Shown: positions 7,812 through 16,592, counted from the stretch's first letter. The stretch: 64,000 nt of DNA from Paenirhizobium daejeonense (GCF_014280875.1 NZ_JACLAL010000001.1:496001-560000); one strand, 5' to 3'. Numbers and translations: made by a program. The notes: generated by a model not told the origin, from the sequence alone.

Positions 7812-8387
7812 ATGACGCCGAAGCGCGAACCGCCTTCGCTGACCCATACCCGCGCCAACCTCACGCTGAAGGGCGTTTCCGGCGACGGCAGTTTTTCCGG
7901 CTATGCCAGCCTGTTCGGCGAGGTGGACCTCGGCCGCGACACGATCGTGTCAGGGGCCTTTTCGAAATCGCTGAAGGCGCGCGGTGCCCCCGGTGTGCGG
8001 ATGCTCTTCCAGCACGATCCGGCCGAACCGATCGGCACCTGGAAGGTGATCCGAGAGGACGAGCGCGGCCTCTATGTCGAGGGCGTGCTTTCGCCCGGCG
8101 TGGCGCGTGCCCGCGAGGTGTATGCGCTGATGAAATCCGGCGCGCTGGATGGGCTTTCCATCGGTTTCCGCACGGTGCGCGCCCGCTCCGACAAGGCAAG
8201 CGGCGTCCGCCGCATCCTCGAGGCCGACCTCTGGGAGATCTCGGTGGTGACCTTCCCCATGCTGCCGGCGGCACGGGTCTCGAACGTGAAACATGCGCGG
8301 TTCTACCGCGACAGGGAAACCGAGCTCGTCCGCGCCATGCGCCGGGCAGCACGGGCAATGGCGACGAATGTCTTCAGGAAAGGATGA
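7812..8387 (+). CDS. HK97-family prohead protease (gp4-like)
   Basis: This 191-residue serine protease trims the capsid protein during head maturation. The fold markers are the N-terminal GYASLFGEVDLGRDTIVSGAF, the catalytic His in LFQHDPAEPIG (about residue 67) and the catalytic Ser in LDGLSIGFRT (about residue 117). The ATG at 7812 follows GAGGAGTAGG. The open frame extends upstream to 7686 through repeat sequence and is not coding there. The stop overlaps the capsid start by four bases. Confidence 0.92.
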   Translation: MTPKREPPSLTHTRANLTLKGVSGDGSFSGYASLFGEVDLGRDTIVSGAFSKSLKARGAPGVRMLFQHDPAEPIGTWKVIREDERGLYVEGVLSPGVARAREVYALMKSGALDGLSIGFRTVRARSDKASGVRRILEADLWEISVVTFPMLPAARVSNVKHARFYRDRETELVRAMRRAARAMATNVFRKG

Positions 8388-9688
8388 CGAGAATGGAAAA
8401 CATGCATGACAAGCAGCCGGCAAAGCGCGGCCGGACTCCGAAAGTGGCCCCGGAAGTGGCCCCGGAAGTGAAGGCCGTGCCGGACGGCGTGACGGCGGCT
8501 TTCGAGGACTTCATGGGCGCTTTCGAGGCGTTCAAGGAGGTCAACGACCGCAGGCTTGCGGAAATCGAGGAAAAGCTCGTGTCCGACGTCGTGACCCGCG
8601 ACAAGGTGGAGCGCATCAACAAGGCGATGGACGACCAGAGCCGGATGATCGACGAGATGCTGCTGAAGAAGATGCGTCCGTCGCTTTCCCGCGGCGGGGC
8701 GGGCGAGATCGAGGCGGCCGAACACAAGGCCGCTTTCGACGCCTACATCCGTCGCGGCGACGAAAGCGGCCTGCGCGAACTCGAAGCCAAGGCGATGAGC
8801 GCCGGCACGCCCGCCGATGGCGGCTATCTGGTGCCGCCGGAAACCGACAGCGAGATCGGCCGCCGGCTGTCCGTCGTCTCGCCGGTGCGTGCGCTGGCGA
8901 CTGTCAGGCAGGTCTCGGGTTCGGTGCTGAAAAAGCCATTCTCGCCTGCCGGCATGACGGCGGGCTGGGTGTCGGAGACCGCGGCGCGGCCGCAGACGGG
9001 AACGGCCCAGCTTGCCGAACTCTCCTTCCCGACCATGGAGCTTTACGCCATGCCGGCCGCAAGCCAGGCGCTGCTCGACGATGCGGCCGTCGATATCGAG
9101 GCTTGGATTGCCGGTGAGGTGGACATCGCCTTTGCCGAGCAGGAAGGCACGGCTTTCGTGAGCGGCGACGGCGTGAACAAGCCGAAGGGGCTGCTTTCCT
9201 ACGATCAGGTGGCCGATGGCGTCTGGGAATGGGGCAAGATCGGCTATGTGGCGACGGGGGCCGCGGGCGCATTTTCCGCCGCCGGTGCCTCGGACGTGCT
9301 GGTCGATGTGGTCTATGCCCTGAAGGCCGGTCATCGCCAGAATGCGAGCTTCCTGATGAGCCGCAAGACGCAGGGGCAGATCCGCAAGTTCAAGGATGCC
9401 GACGGCAACTACATCTGGCAGCCGCCGGCCAAGGCGGGCGATCCAGCCTCGCTGATGGGCTTTCCGGTGGCCGAGGCCGAGGACATGCCGGCGATTGCCG
9501 CCGACGCGACCTCGATCGCCTTCGGTGACTTCCGCGCCGGCTACCTCGTGGTCGACCGGGTAGGCGTCCGCGTACTGCGCGACCCCTATTCGGCCAAGCC
9601 CTACGTGCTGTTCTACACCACCAAACGTGTCGGCGGCGGGGTGCAGAACTTCGAGGCGATCAAGCTGTTGAAGTTCTCGGCGAATTGA
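8384..9688 (+). CDS. major capsid protein, HK97 fold (gp5-like)
   Basis: This 434-residue protein has an N-terminal helical scaffold (delta) domain of about 130 residues with a coiled coil near 40-95, then the HK97 capsid fold from SAGTPADGGYLVPPE onward. Conserved parts include the WVSETAARP loop and the C-terminal GDFRAGYLVVDRVGVRVLRDP block. The protease would remove the delta domain after assembly. The ATG at 8384 overlaps the protease stop (ATGA); a second ATG at 8393 is possible. Confidence 0.94.
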   Translation: MTRMENMHDKQPAKRGRTPKVAPEVAPEVKAVPDGVTAAFEDFMGAFEAFKEVNDRRLAEIEEKLVSDVVTRDKVERINKAMDDQSRMIDEMLLKKMRPSLSRGGAGEIEAAEHKAAFDAYIRRGDESGLRELEAKAMSAGTPADGGYLVPPETDSEIGRRLSVVSPVRALATVRQVSGSVLKKPFSPAGMTAGWVSETAARPQTGTAQLAELSFPTMELYAMPAASQALLDDAAVDIEAWIAGEVDIAFAEQEGTAFVSGDGVNKPKGLLSYDQVADGVWEWGKIGYVATGAAGAFSAAGASDVLVDVVYALKAGHRQNASFLMSRKTQGQIRKFKDADGNYIWQPPAKAGDPASLMGFPVAEAEDMPAIAADATSIAFGDFRAGYLVVDRVGVRVLRDPYSAKPYVLFYTTKRVGGGVQNFEAIKLLKFSAN

Positions 9689-9960
9689 TGACGCGGGTGG
9701 GGCGCTAACAGCGTTCGCGCCTCATCCTCAACCGCCGTCCTTCCGCCTCACTCCGTAAACGTGGAGGGGGAATGGATGCCGTGTGGCACTCCTAACCCTC
9801 CACTTTGTGGGGAGGGGGCCGCAGGACGCAGGCGGGAGGGGTTTTTGTGTTTGGCCAAGCGCCTCCTCAACCCCTCCCCACAAGGGGAGGGGCTCGACGC
9901 ACCGTGCCATGCCGCAGCCTTCGGCGGATGACCGCCCATACCACCCAACAGGAGACATTC
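9689..9960. repeat. C-rich rhizobial intergenic repeat between capsid and connector
   Basis: This gap contains inverted C/G tracts: CCCTCCACTTTGTGGGGAGGG near 9796-9816 and CCCCTCCCCACAAGGGGAGGGG at 9871-9892. They enclose a GGCCGCAGGACGCAGGCG segment that reappears (one base changed) near 16529. It behaves as a composite inverted element of about 100 bases. No gene is visible. Confidence 0.6.
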
Positions 9961-10530
9961 ATGACCTATATCCCGACCGCGCCGCCCGCGGGCGAGCCGG
10001 TGACGCTGGCCGAGGCGAAGGCGCATCTCAGGGTCGATATCGACGACGAGGATGCGCTGATCGCGGGGCTGATTACGGTGGCCCGCGAACATCTGGAACG
10101 CGAGACCGGTCTTGCGCTGATGACGCAAGGGTTCCGGCTGGCGCTCGACCGCTGGCCTGACGACGGCGTAATCCGCATCGAGCGCGGCCCTGTCCGCTCA
10201 ATCGAGAGCGTGACCGTCTATGACGAGGCGGGGGAGCCGTCCCTCGTGTCGCTCGACGATCACCTGCTGGAGGGCAACAGCCGACCGGCGCGGCTGTGGC
10301 TGCGCGAGACGCCCGCACCGGGCCGCGCGATGAACGGCATCGAGATCGATTTTATCGCGGGCTTTGGCGATACCGGCGCGGACGTGCCCGGCACGCTGAA
10401 ACGGGCGATGCTTTCCCATGTGGCGCTGATGTTTTCCGTGCGCGGCGCGGTTTCGCTGGAGGACCAGCCGGCAGCGATGCCGGCGGGCTACGAACGGCTG
10501 ATTGCGCCCTATTGCCGGCGGAGGCTCTGA
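9961..10530 (+). CDS. head-tail connector protein (gp6-like)
   Basis: This 189-residue helical protein belongs to the phiE125 gp8 / HK97 gp6 adaptor group. It has the N-terminal VTLAEAKAHLRVD signature followed by DALIAGLITVAREHLERETG. It would form the ring under the portal that joins head and tail. The ATG at 9961 follows CAGGAG. The frame upstream to 9805 runs through repeat DNA. Confidence 0.9.
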   Translation: MTYIPTAPPAGEPVTLAEAKAHLRVDIDDEDALIAGLITVAREHLERETGLALMTQGFRLALDRWPDDGVIRIERGPVRSIESVTVYDEAGEPSLVSLDDHLLEGNSRPARLWLRETPAPGRAMNGIEIDFIAGFGDTGADVPGTLKRAMLSHVALMFSVRGAVSLEDQPAAMPAGYERLIAPYCRRRL

Positions 10531-10532
10531 CC

Positions 10533-10868
10533 ATGGGGATTGCGGATTTCGACCCCGGCCGGCTCAGCGCCCGGCTGCTGCTGGAGCGTCCCGTGCCGGT
10601 TTCCGACGGGCAGGGCGGGGCTGCCGAAGATTTCGAGGCGGTTGCCAGCGTCTGGGCGCTGGTGACGCCGCTGGCCGCGAAAGTCGAGGAACGGGCAGGG
10701 GCCGAGACCGTGGAGATTACCCACGAGATCTGGGTGCGCCGGCGCGGCGATCTCGTTTCCGGCATGCGCTTTGCGAAGAGTGCCAGGCATTTCACAGTGG
10801 AAAGCGTGCGTGATCCCGATGAGAGCGGCCGCTATCTCGCCTGCCGCTGCCGGGAGGAAGGACGATGA
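10533..10868 (+). CDS. phage head-tail adaptor (head completion protein)
   Basis: This 111-residue beta-rich protein fits the SPP1 gp16-like head-tail joining family. It has the N-terminal L-RL-LERPV start, a VWALVTPLAAKVEERAG segment and the ITHEIWVRRRGDLVSGMRF strand pair. It plugs or seals the head below the connector. The ATG at 10533 is two bases after the stop of the preceding gene, and it overlaps the next ORF by four bases. Confidence 0.88.
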   Translation: MGIADFDPGRLSARLLLERPVPVSDGQGGAAEDFEAVASVWALVTPLAAKVEERAGAETVEITHEIWVRRRGDLVSGMRFAKSARHFTVESVRDPDESGRYLACRCREEGR

Positions 10869-11053
10869 AGGCCGCGATCCGCCTGACCAGCGGCGATCTG
10901 AAGACGGCGCTGTCTCGGGCGCTTTCGGCGCGCCTTGTCCGGCGGTCGATGGAACTTCGCGAAAGCGGCGAGCCGACGTCCAGGGCTGGCCGCGGTGGCG
11001 GGGCGACCGATCAAACGACGGAGGGCGGAAGCCATGGCCAACCCGGTGAATGA
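10865..11053 (+). CDS. small ORF between head-tail adaptor and tail terminator
   Basis: This 62-residue basic ORF starts with ATGA overlapping the adaptor stop and runs 20 bases into the next gene. Residues 1-35 are helical and basic; the rest is Gly/Ser-rich. The overlapping start suggests real translational coupling, but composition alone cannot exclude a spurious frame. No family is recognised. Confidence 0.4.
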   Translation: MKAAIRLTSGDLKTALSRALSARLVRRSMELRESGEPTSRAGRGGGATDQTTEGGSHGQPGE

Positions 11054-11450
11054 ACTGCTGAAGGCGATCCATGCACGGCTAATGGCCGATGCGGCGCTTC
11101 TTGCCCTGATCGGCGCGGACGGCATTCGCGACCGGCGCATAGCGGGGCTGCCGCTTCCGGCGCTGGTGATCGGTGAGGCGGAGACGCGGGATTTCTCGAC
11201 CGCGAGCGAGGACGGGGTGGAAATCCTGCTGACGCTGGAGGCTTGGTCGAAGGTGAGCCGACGTGAGGCCGAGGAGATCGCCGGGGCGGTGCGCCGTCTG
11301 CTGCATGACGCGACGTTGGGTGTGGCAGGGCATGCGCTGGTGAGCCTTGTCCACCGGGCGAGCGTCAGCCGGCGCGAGCCGAAGACGACGCTGTTCGTGG
11401 CGGAAGTGCAGTTCCGGGCGGTGCTGGAACCGCTTGCGTCAGCTGGTTGA
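11034..11450 (+). CDS. DUF3168 tail terminator / tail completion protein (gp8-like)
   Basis: This 138-residue protein matches DUF3168. It has the N-terminal LLKAIHARLMADAALLALIG helix, a PLPALVIGEAETRDFST strand and EILLTLEAWSK. In GTAs and siphophages it caps the tail tube where it joins the head. An AGGGCGGAAG element lies before the ATG at 11034. Its last 12 bases overlap the 3' end of the reverse-strand transporter gene. Confidence 0.9.
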   Translation: MANPVNELLKAIHARLMADAALLALIGADGIRDRRIAGLPLPALVIGEAETRDFSTASEDGVEILLTLEAWSKVSRREAEEIAGAVRRLLHDATLGVAGHALVSLVHRASVSRREPKTTLFVAEVQFRAVLEPLASAG

Positions 11451-12656
11451 GCCGGCGCGCTTTTCGATACGGGACAGGCTGAGGAAGGCCAAGAGCGAGA
11501 TAACGGCGAGGCCCGCGCAATAGGCGAGCACGGCATTGGGACCGCCGCGATCGATGAGGAACGTGACGATGACGGGCGCGATCGCCATGGCGAGATTGGC
11601 CGGCAGCGACAACTGCGCCGAAAGCTGCGCATAGCGGCTGGCGGAGAAGAAGCCGAGCGGCAGGAGCGCCCGCGACAGCGCCGAGATGCCCGATCCGAAG
11701 CCGTAAAGCGCGATGAACAGGAAGAGCGGCAGGGTGGCGCCGCCGGACAGCGCGAGCACCGGCATGGCGACGAACATCAGCAGGCAGGCGAGCTTGCCGG
11801 AAAACAACGGCGAGGCCTTTTTGCCGGCCAGCGTGTCGACGGCGCGGGCGGCGATGCCGAGCACCGACCGGAGCGAGCCGAGCTGGAGCGCAACGGCGGC
11901 GGATGCGCCGGACTGCTGCAGCAGCTCAAGGAGCGACGGGGCGAGGCCGAGGGTGAGCAGACTGAAGGTGATGGTGATGACCGCGATCAGCCGGAAGGCG
12001 AGGCGGGACTGGTCTGGTGAAAGCGCAAGTGGTTCGCGATCCGCCGAGGCCTGTCCTTCCGCATTGCCATCGGCCGGCGCGGGCAGGCCGAACAGATGCA
12101 GCGGCGCCAGCAGCAGGAGATGCAGGAGGGCGGCACCCATGAGCGTATGCCGCCAGCCATGGAGATCGCCGAAGAAGGTGAGCGCCGGCCAGGCGAAGGT
12201 TGCCGAGAGGCCGGTGAAGATCATCAGAAGGCCGATGCTGCGCTTGGCATCGGACCCCTCGCGCTCGACGACGGCGGCATAGCAGGGAACCGACAGGCCG
12301 AAGGCGCCGCCGAAACCGATGACCAGCCAGGCGGCGAAATAGCTCGCCGGACCCTGCGCCATTGAAAGCATGAACAGGCCAGCGCTGAAAGCAAGCGAAC
12401 CGGCGGTGAGAACGCGGGCCGCGCCGTGGCGTTTCAGCAACCGTCCGACCAGCGGACCGGCGAAACCCGATACCAGCATCATCACCGTGAGGCCGGCAAA
12501 GGCCATCTCGTTCGACATGCCGAGGTCGGCGGCGATGCGCCGGCCGAATACGCCGGGCATATCGAAGCTCACGCCCCAGCCGGCGATCTGGCTGACGGCG
12601 AGCAGGGCGATGAGGCGGATGCGCGAAGACGACATGAAGAGATTCCGGAGGGCCAT
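11439..12656 (-). CDS. MFS transporter inserted antisense inside the GTA cluster
   Basis: This 405-residue permease has about twelve hydrophobic helices and a large central loop near residue 190, typical of the major facilitator superfamily. It carries an MFS motif A-like GPLVGRLLKRHG between helices 2 and 3. The substrate is unknown. The ATG at 12656 follows GAGG closely; 12635 (MSSSRIRL) is an alternative. It runs against its neighbours and overlaps the tail-terminator stop by 12 bases, splitting the tail-terminator and tail-tube genes, which are adjacent in ordinary GTA clusters. It is not a phage function. Confidence 0.88.
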   Translation of the reverse strand: MALRNLFMSSSRIRLIALLAVSQIAGWGVSFDMPGVFGRRIAADLGMSNEMAFAGLTVMMLVSGFAGPLVGRLLKRHGAARVLTAGSLAFSAGLFMLSMAQGPASYFAAWLVIGFGGAFGLSVPCYAAVVEREGSDAKRSIGLLMIFTGLSATFAWPALTFFGDLHGWRHTLMGAALLHLLLLAPLHLFGLPAPADGNAEGQASADREPLALSPDQSRLAFRLIAVITITFSLLTLGLAPSLLELLQQSGASAAVALQLGSLRSVLGIAARAVDTLAGKKASPLFSGKLACLLMFVAMPVLALSGGATLPLFLFIALYGFGSGISALSRALLPLGFFSASRYAQLSAQLSLPANLAMAIAPVIVTFLIDRGGPNAVLAYCAGLAVISLLAFLSLSRIEKRAGSTS

Positions 12657-12742
12657 TTCCTCTACGGCTTTCCCAGGCCGAGGGCAACCGGAACGCCTCC
12701 CGACAATTCGACAGAACGAACGGACAAGAGAAGGAAACCGAC

Positions 12743-13150
12743 ATGGTTGCACAGAAGGGCAAGGACCTGCTGCTCAAGGTTCTGGATGGCAGCACATACA
12801 TCACCGTCGCCGGGCTGCGCTCGAAGCGGCTCGCCTTCAATGCCGAGACGGTGGACGTAACCGACGGGGAAAGTGCCGGTCGCTGGCGGGAGCTTCTGGC
12901 CGGAGCCGGCGTGCAGCGTGCCTCGCTGTCCGGCGCGGGCCTGTTCAAGGACCAGGCTTCCGATGCTCGGGTGCGAACGGCCTTTTTCGCTGGCGAAATT
13001 CTCTCCTGGCAGGTGGTCATTCCCGATTTCGGCACTGTGACCGGTCTCTTCCAGATCACGGCGCTCGAATATGCCGGCGCGCATGACGGCGAGGTGACCT
13101 TCGAGCTGGCGCTGGAATCGGCGGGCCAGCTTTCCTTCGGGGCGCTCTGA
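12743..13150 (+). CDS. major tail tube protein, TP901-1 type (gp9-like)
   Basis: This 135-residue beta-rich protein begins MVAQKGKDLLLKV and contains TVDVTDGESAGRWRELLAGAG, the hallmark of TP901-1/GTA major tail proteins. It polymerises into hexameric rings forming the tail tube. The previous GTA gene is 1.3 kb away because of the transporter insertion, so it probably needs its own promoter or read-through. An AAGGAAACC element precedes the ATG. Confidence 0.92.
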   Translation: MVAQKGKDLLLKVLDGSTYITVAGLRSKRLAFNAETVDVTDGESAGRWRELLAGAGVQRASLSGAGLFKDQASDARVRTAFFAGEILSWQVVIPDFGTVTGLFQITALEYAGAHDGEVTFELALESAGQLSFGAL

Positions 13151-13569
13151 TGCGGGGCGGGAGCGATCTTGCGCCCGCGATCGGCAGGGCAAACCGCAGG
13201 CGTGGCGAAGTGGAGGCGGTGATCGACGGCGAGCGCCGCATTCTCTGCCTGACGCTGGGCGCTCTGGCCGAGCTGGAAACGGTGTTTCAGGCGGACAGCC
13301 TTGCGGGGCTTGCGGAGCGCTTTTCCAGCGGGCGGCTGAAGGCTGCGGATCTGACGGGCATCATCGCTGCGGGCCTGCGCGGCGGCGGAAACCGTTTAAG
13401 CGACGACGACGTGAGCGGCATGGCGGTCGAGGGCGGGGTGGCGGGGGCGGCCTCGGTAGTGCGTGAATTGCTGACTCTGACATTTGCCCCGGAAGGGGCT
13501 GGCAAGGTGAGCAACGGGTCCGGCAAGTCCTCCCCGGACCCTTGCCAGGGCCACCGCCCGGACCCTTGA
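13150..13569 (+). CDS. GTA gp10-like protein (tail assembly chaperone family)
   Basis: This 139-residue protein contains the IDGERRILCLTLGALAELETVF segment typical of the GTA/phage TAC_11 family, involved in tail assembly around the tape measure. The ATG at 13150 overlaps the last base of the tail-tube stop. The last 25 residues are Ser/Pro-rich and poorly conserved. The next gene starts within its stop codon. Confidence 0.88.
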   Translation: MRGGSDLAPAIGRANRRRGEVEAVIDGERRILCLTLGALAELETVFQADSLAGLAERFSSGRLKAADLTGIIAAGLRGGGNRLSDDDVSGMAVEGGVAGAASVVRELLTLTFAPEGAGKVSNGSGKSSPDPCQGHRPDP

Positions 13570-13775
13570 ATGCCGCAGGCGGCGGGGCAGGAGCGCGTCC
13601 CTTCCCCTGGGGGGCGGTGCTCGACACCGGCCTTTGCCGCCTGCGGCTCGATCCGAAGCTTTTCTGGGAGCTGAGCCTCGTCGAGTTTACCGCGATGACC
13701 GGTGCATTTGCGCCGCGGCCTGCGCGGTTCAGGCGGGATGGGCTGGAGATGCTGATGCGGGCTTTTCCGGATTGA
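13566..13775 (+). CDS. phage tail assembly chaperone TAC_6-like (gp10.1 position)
   Basis: The C-terminal 55 residues, with FPWGAVLDTGLCRLRLDPKLFWELSLVEFTAM as the core, match the short TAC_6 (rcc01693-type) chaperones that follow gp10 in GTAs. The start is probably the TTG at 13566, overlapping the upstream stop (TTGA), giving 69 residues; a TTG at 13542 is also possible. No ATG fits. In phages this pair is often made by coupled translation. Confidence 0.78.
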   Translation: MNAAGGGAGARPFPWGAVLDTGLCRLRLDPKLFWELSLVEFTAMTGAFAPRPARFRRDGLEMLMRAFPD

Positions 13776-14087
13776 AGGAGGCGTTCGTTCGCGAAGGTTT
13801 GCCCCTTACCCCGAACTGTTCTTGCCCCTCACCCTGACCTTACCGGGGGCGAGCCGCGTGTCTCGACCCGTCCTTCGGACCCCCGCAAGCGGGGAGAGGG
13901 GACGGAGACGGTGCGGCTTGCTGCCTTCTCCCCGTCTGCGGGGAGAAGGTGCCGGCAGGCGGATGAGGGGCCGGAAGAGTCTTTCAGCCCAAGGACTTGG
14001 GCTGGCTGGATGCCTGTGACGAGCACAGGCATGACGGTGTGGAACGTATCGAACTCGCCTCCGTCTTGTTCAAGGGAGCGTTCAATC
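13776..14087. repeat. repeat-filled gap before the tape measure gene
   Basis: This 312-base gap holds no gene. It contains C-rich inverted tracts (CCCCGCAAGCGGGGAGAGGGG near 13880; CTTCTCCCCGTCTGCGGGGAGAAGG near 13924-13948). It also contains one palindromic end, CTGGATGCCTGTGACGAGCA onward (14006-14035), of the same type as the right ends at 7663, 16320 and 21012. A frame open from 13911 through this DNA is an artefact. Confidence 0.6.
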
Positions 14088-14675
14088 ATGAATGACGACG
14101 ATCTTTCCTTTGCGGTCGAACTGGATGCTTCGGCGGCGCTGAAGGCGCTTGACGATCTCGAAAACCGCTCGGCGAGTTTCGGGCGGGCGCTGACCGGCGC
14201 GCTGAAGAGCGCCACCATCGGCGGCAAGGGGCTGGACGATACGCTGAGGACGCTGGGCCTGCGGCTCTCCGATGTGGCGCTGGCCTCCGGGCTGAAGCTG
14301 CTCGAAACCATGCTTTCGACCCTGAGTTCGGGGCTGATCTCGTCGCTGACGGCGGGGTTCGGTTCCATCCTGCCCTTCGCCGATGGCGGAGTGCCGGGGC
14401 GGGTGACGCCGTTTGCGACGGGCGGCGTGGTTTCCGCGCCGACCTATTTTCCGCTGGGCGGGGACCTCGGCCTGATGGGCGAGGCGGGCTCGGAGGCGAT
14501 CCTGCCTCTGAAGCGCGGGGCCGATGGTTCGCTCGGGGTCGCAGCGGGAGAAGGCGGAACGACCCAGATCAATTTCAACGTCACGGCGACGGATGCGGCG
14601 AGCTTTGCCCGCAGCGAAGGCCAGATCACCGCCATGCTGGCGCGCTCGGTCGGGCGCGGCAGGCGGAATCTGTAA
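14088..14675 (+). CDS. short phage tail tape measure protein (gp11-like)
   Basis: This 195-residue protein is the reduced tape measure typical of GTAs, matching a short tail. A helical N-terminal half (ALDDLENRSASFGRALTGALKSA) precedes a glycine-rich hydrophobic middle (SGLISSLTAGFGSILPFADGG) and the conserved LGLMGEAGSEAILPLKRGADG box. It sets tail length and sits inside the tube. The ATG at 14088 follows AAGGGAG. Confidence 0.88.
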   Translation: MNDDDLSFAVELDASAALKALDDLENRSASFGRALTGALKSATIGGKGLDDTLRTLGLRLSDVALASGLKLLETMLSTLSSGLISSLTAGFGSILPFADGGVPGRVTPFATGGVVSAPTYFPLGGDLGLMGEAGSEAILPLKRGADGSLGVAAGEGGTTQINFNVTATDAASFARSEGQITAMLARSVGRGRRNL

Positions 14676-14687
14676 GGAGGCATGCCG

Positions 14688-15329
14688 ATGGTAGACGGCT
14701 TTCACGAGGTGCGGTTTCCGCTGCGCCTGTCGCTCAATGTGACGGGCGGGCCGGTGCGGCGCACCGATATCGTCAACCTGTCGAACGGCAGGGAGGCGCG
14801 CAACCGCCGCTGGCGCGACAGCCGCCGGGCCTATGACGCGGGGTCCGGGGTGCGCTCGGTGGCGGACCTTTACGAGGTGCTTTCTTTCTTCGAAGCGCGG
14901 GGCGGCGGTCTTCACGGCTTTCGCTTCCGCGATCCGGTGGACGGGAAATCCTCTGCGCCCGACCGGGCGGTGACGCCCTTCGATCAGGGGATCGGCGAGG
15001 GGGACGGGGAGACCGCGACCTTCCAGCTCGCGAAGATCTATGGCGATGCGGCGGGGGAATGGCGGCGGGTGATCGCCAAGCCGGTGACGGGCACGGTGCG
15101 GCTCGCCGTTAATGGCGTCGAGCTGCCGGCATCCGCCTTGACCTGCGATACGACGACCGGTCTCGTGACTGTCGATGAGGATTATATTCCTCAGTCCGGC
15201 GCGCTGGTGCAGGCGGGCTTCGAATTCGACGTGCCGGTGCGCTTCGATGCCGAGCGGATTGATCTCAACCTCGAAGCCTTTCGGGCCGGGCGCATTCCCA
15301 CCATTCCGTTGATCGAGATCCTGCCATGA
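14688..15329 (+). CDS. distal tail protein, DUF2460 (GTA gp12-like)
   Basis: This 213-residue protein shows the DUF2460 pattern: FHEVRFPLRLS at the start, RRWRDSRRAYDAGSGVRSVADLYEVLSFFEARGG, then GFRFRDPVD and a C-terminal FDVPVRFDAERIDLNLE block. It forms the hexameric ring at the distal tail. The ATG at 14688 lies seven bases after AAGGAGG; the ATG at 14682 is only one base from that site, so 14688 is preferred. The stop overlaps the next start. Confidence 0.93.
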   Translation: MVDGFHEVRFPLRLSLNVTGGPVRRTDIVNLSNGREARNRRWRDSRRAYDAGSGVRSVADLYEVLSFFEARGGGLHGFRFRDPVDGKSSAPDRAVTPFDQGIGEGDGETATFQLAKIYGDAAGEWRRVIAKPVTGTVRLAVNGVELPASALTCDTTTGLVTVDEDYIPQSGALVQAGFEFDVPVRFDAERIDLNLEAFRAGRIPTIPLIEILP

Positions 15330-16219
15330 GAAAGATACCGGCCGCACTGGCCGCCCATATCGCGGGCGGCGTGACGACGCTTTGCCGCGCCTGGCGGGTA
15401 ACACGCCGAGATGGCACGGTGCTGGGGTTTACCGAGCATGACCATCCGCTGGTGTTTGCCGGCACGACATTCCGGGCGGCGAGCGGCTTTACCGCGAGCG
15501 AGGCGCGGGAAACGGGCGGCATGGCGGCGCCGGCGGCGGAGGTGACCGGTGGCTTTTCCAGCGAGGCGATCACCGAGGCCGACCTTGCCGCCGGGCGCTA
15601 TGACGGCGCGCGGGTGGAGGTCTTCCTCGTCAACTGGCAGGAACCGGAGGCGCAGCACCTGCTGGTGTCCGTGAAGGAAATCGGCGAGGTCTCGCGGGCC
15701 GGCGAGGCCTTTACCGCCGAACTCAGGAGTTTCGCCCACCGGCTGTCGCAGGAAAACGGACGGATCTACAACCGCCGCTGCGACGCGAGCCTTGGCGACC
15801 GCCGCTGCGGCATCGACATGGCGACGGGCGGGCGGCGGCTTTCCGGGACGGTGGTTGCGGCCGAAAGCCGGGACCGGATCGTGGTCACGTTGTCGGCAAG
15901 CGTCGGGGACGGGCATTTCCGGCTGGGCCGGCTGGTGTTCGATACTGGTGCTAACGCCGGCCTCTCCGTTCAGGTGGAGGATAGCGAGGCGGCGACGGGC
16001 GGGGTGCGGCTCAGGCTCTGGCTGCCGCTGGAGGGATTGCCGGAGGCGGGGGATGCGGTGACCGTTTCTGTCGGCTGTGACAAGGCATTTTCCACCTGCC
16101 GCGACCGGTTTGCCAATGCCGCGAATTTCCGGGGCTTTCCGCATATGCCGGGCAGCGACTTCGCCTATTCCTACGTGAAGGGCGAGAGCCTGCATGACGG
16201 GAGCGTGCTTTATGAGTGA
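15326..16219 (+). CDS. tail hub protein, DUF2163 / BR0599 (GTA gp13-like)
   Basis: This 297-residue protein combines an N-terminal DUF2163 domain (TLCRAWRVTRRDGTVLGFTEHD) with a C-terminal BR0599 domain. Four cysteines are placed as in the hub: two in RRCDASLGDRRCG (about residues 152-161) and two in GCDKAFSTC (about 252-258). In the RcGTA structure the hub is reported, as I recall, to hold an iron-sulfur cluster; these are the candidate ligands. ATGA overlap with the previous gene indicates coupled translation. Confidence 0.92.
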   Translation: MRKIPAALAAHIAGGVTTLCRAWRVTRRDGTVLGFTEHDHPLVFAGTTFRAASGFTASEARETGGMAAPAAEVTGGFSSEAITEADLAAGRYDGARVEVFLVNWQEPEAQHLLVSVKEIGEVSRAGEAFTAELRSFAHRLSQENGRIYNRRCDASLGDRRCGIDMATGGRRLSGTVVAAESRDRIVVTLSASVGDGHFRLGRLVFDTGANAGLSVQVEDSEAATGGVRLRLWLPLEGLPEAGDAVTVSVGCDKAFSTCRDRFANAANFRGFPHMPGSDFAYSYVKGESLHDGSVLYE

Positions 16220-16592
16220 GGCTGGTTCCGGTTCGTCATGCCTGGGCTCGTCACAGGCATCCCGCCGGCCCAAGTTGTCGGGCTGAAAGGGTCTTTGGAC
16301 CCGACGGACGTCGGGTCGCCGGATGCCGGAACAAGCCCGGCATGACGGGGGAAGAGGTCGCGCTTCTCAAAGATCTGGCCTTGCCCTTCATCCCCTGCCG
16401 GGAATTTCGCCCCGCAAGTGTCAGTATGAACGCATATGGAACGTGCGGCGTTGCGGCATTCTTAACCCTCCCCGCACCGCCCGCATGTCCTTGATATGAG
16501 CTTTCTCTACCGCTTGTGGGGGGAGGCAGGGCCGCAGGACGTAGGCGCATGAGGGGTGACCTGCAATCCTTTCAATTCCGGGAGGGCATGCC
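16220..16592. repeat. composite palindromic repeat (copy 2) plus C-rich element
   Basis: This gap has no gene. A left end GTCATGCCTG to CAGGCATCC (16235-16262) and a right end CGGATGCCGG to CCGGCATGACG (16320-16346) bound a 112-base unit like the one at 7581. A C-rich element follows (about 16464-16556) sharing GGGCCGCAGGACGTAGGCG with the 9689-9960 gap. Together they separate the hub and peptidase genes, which are normally contiguous. Confidence 0.65.
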
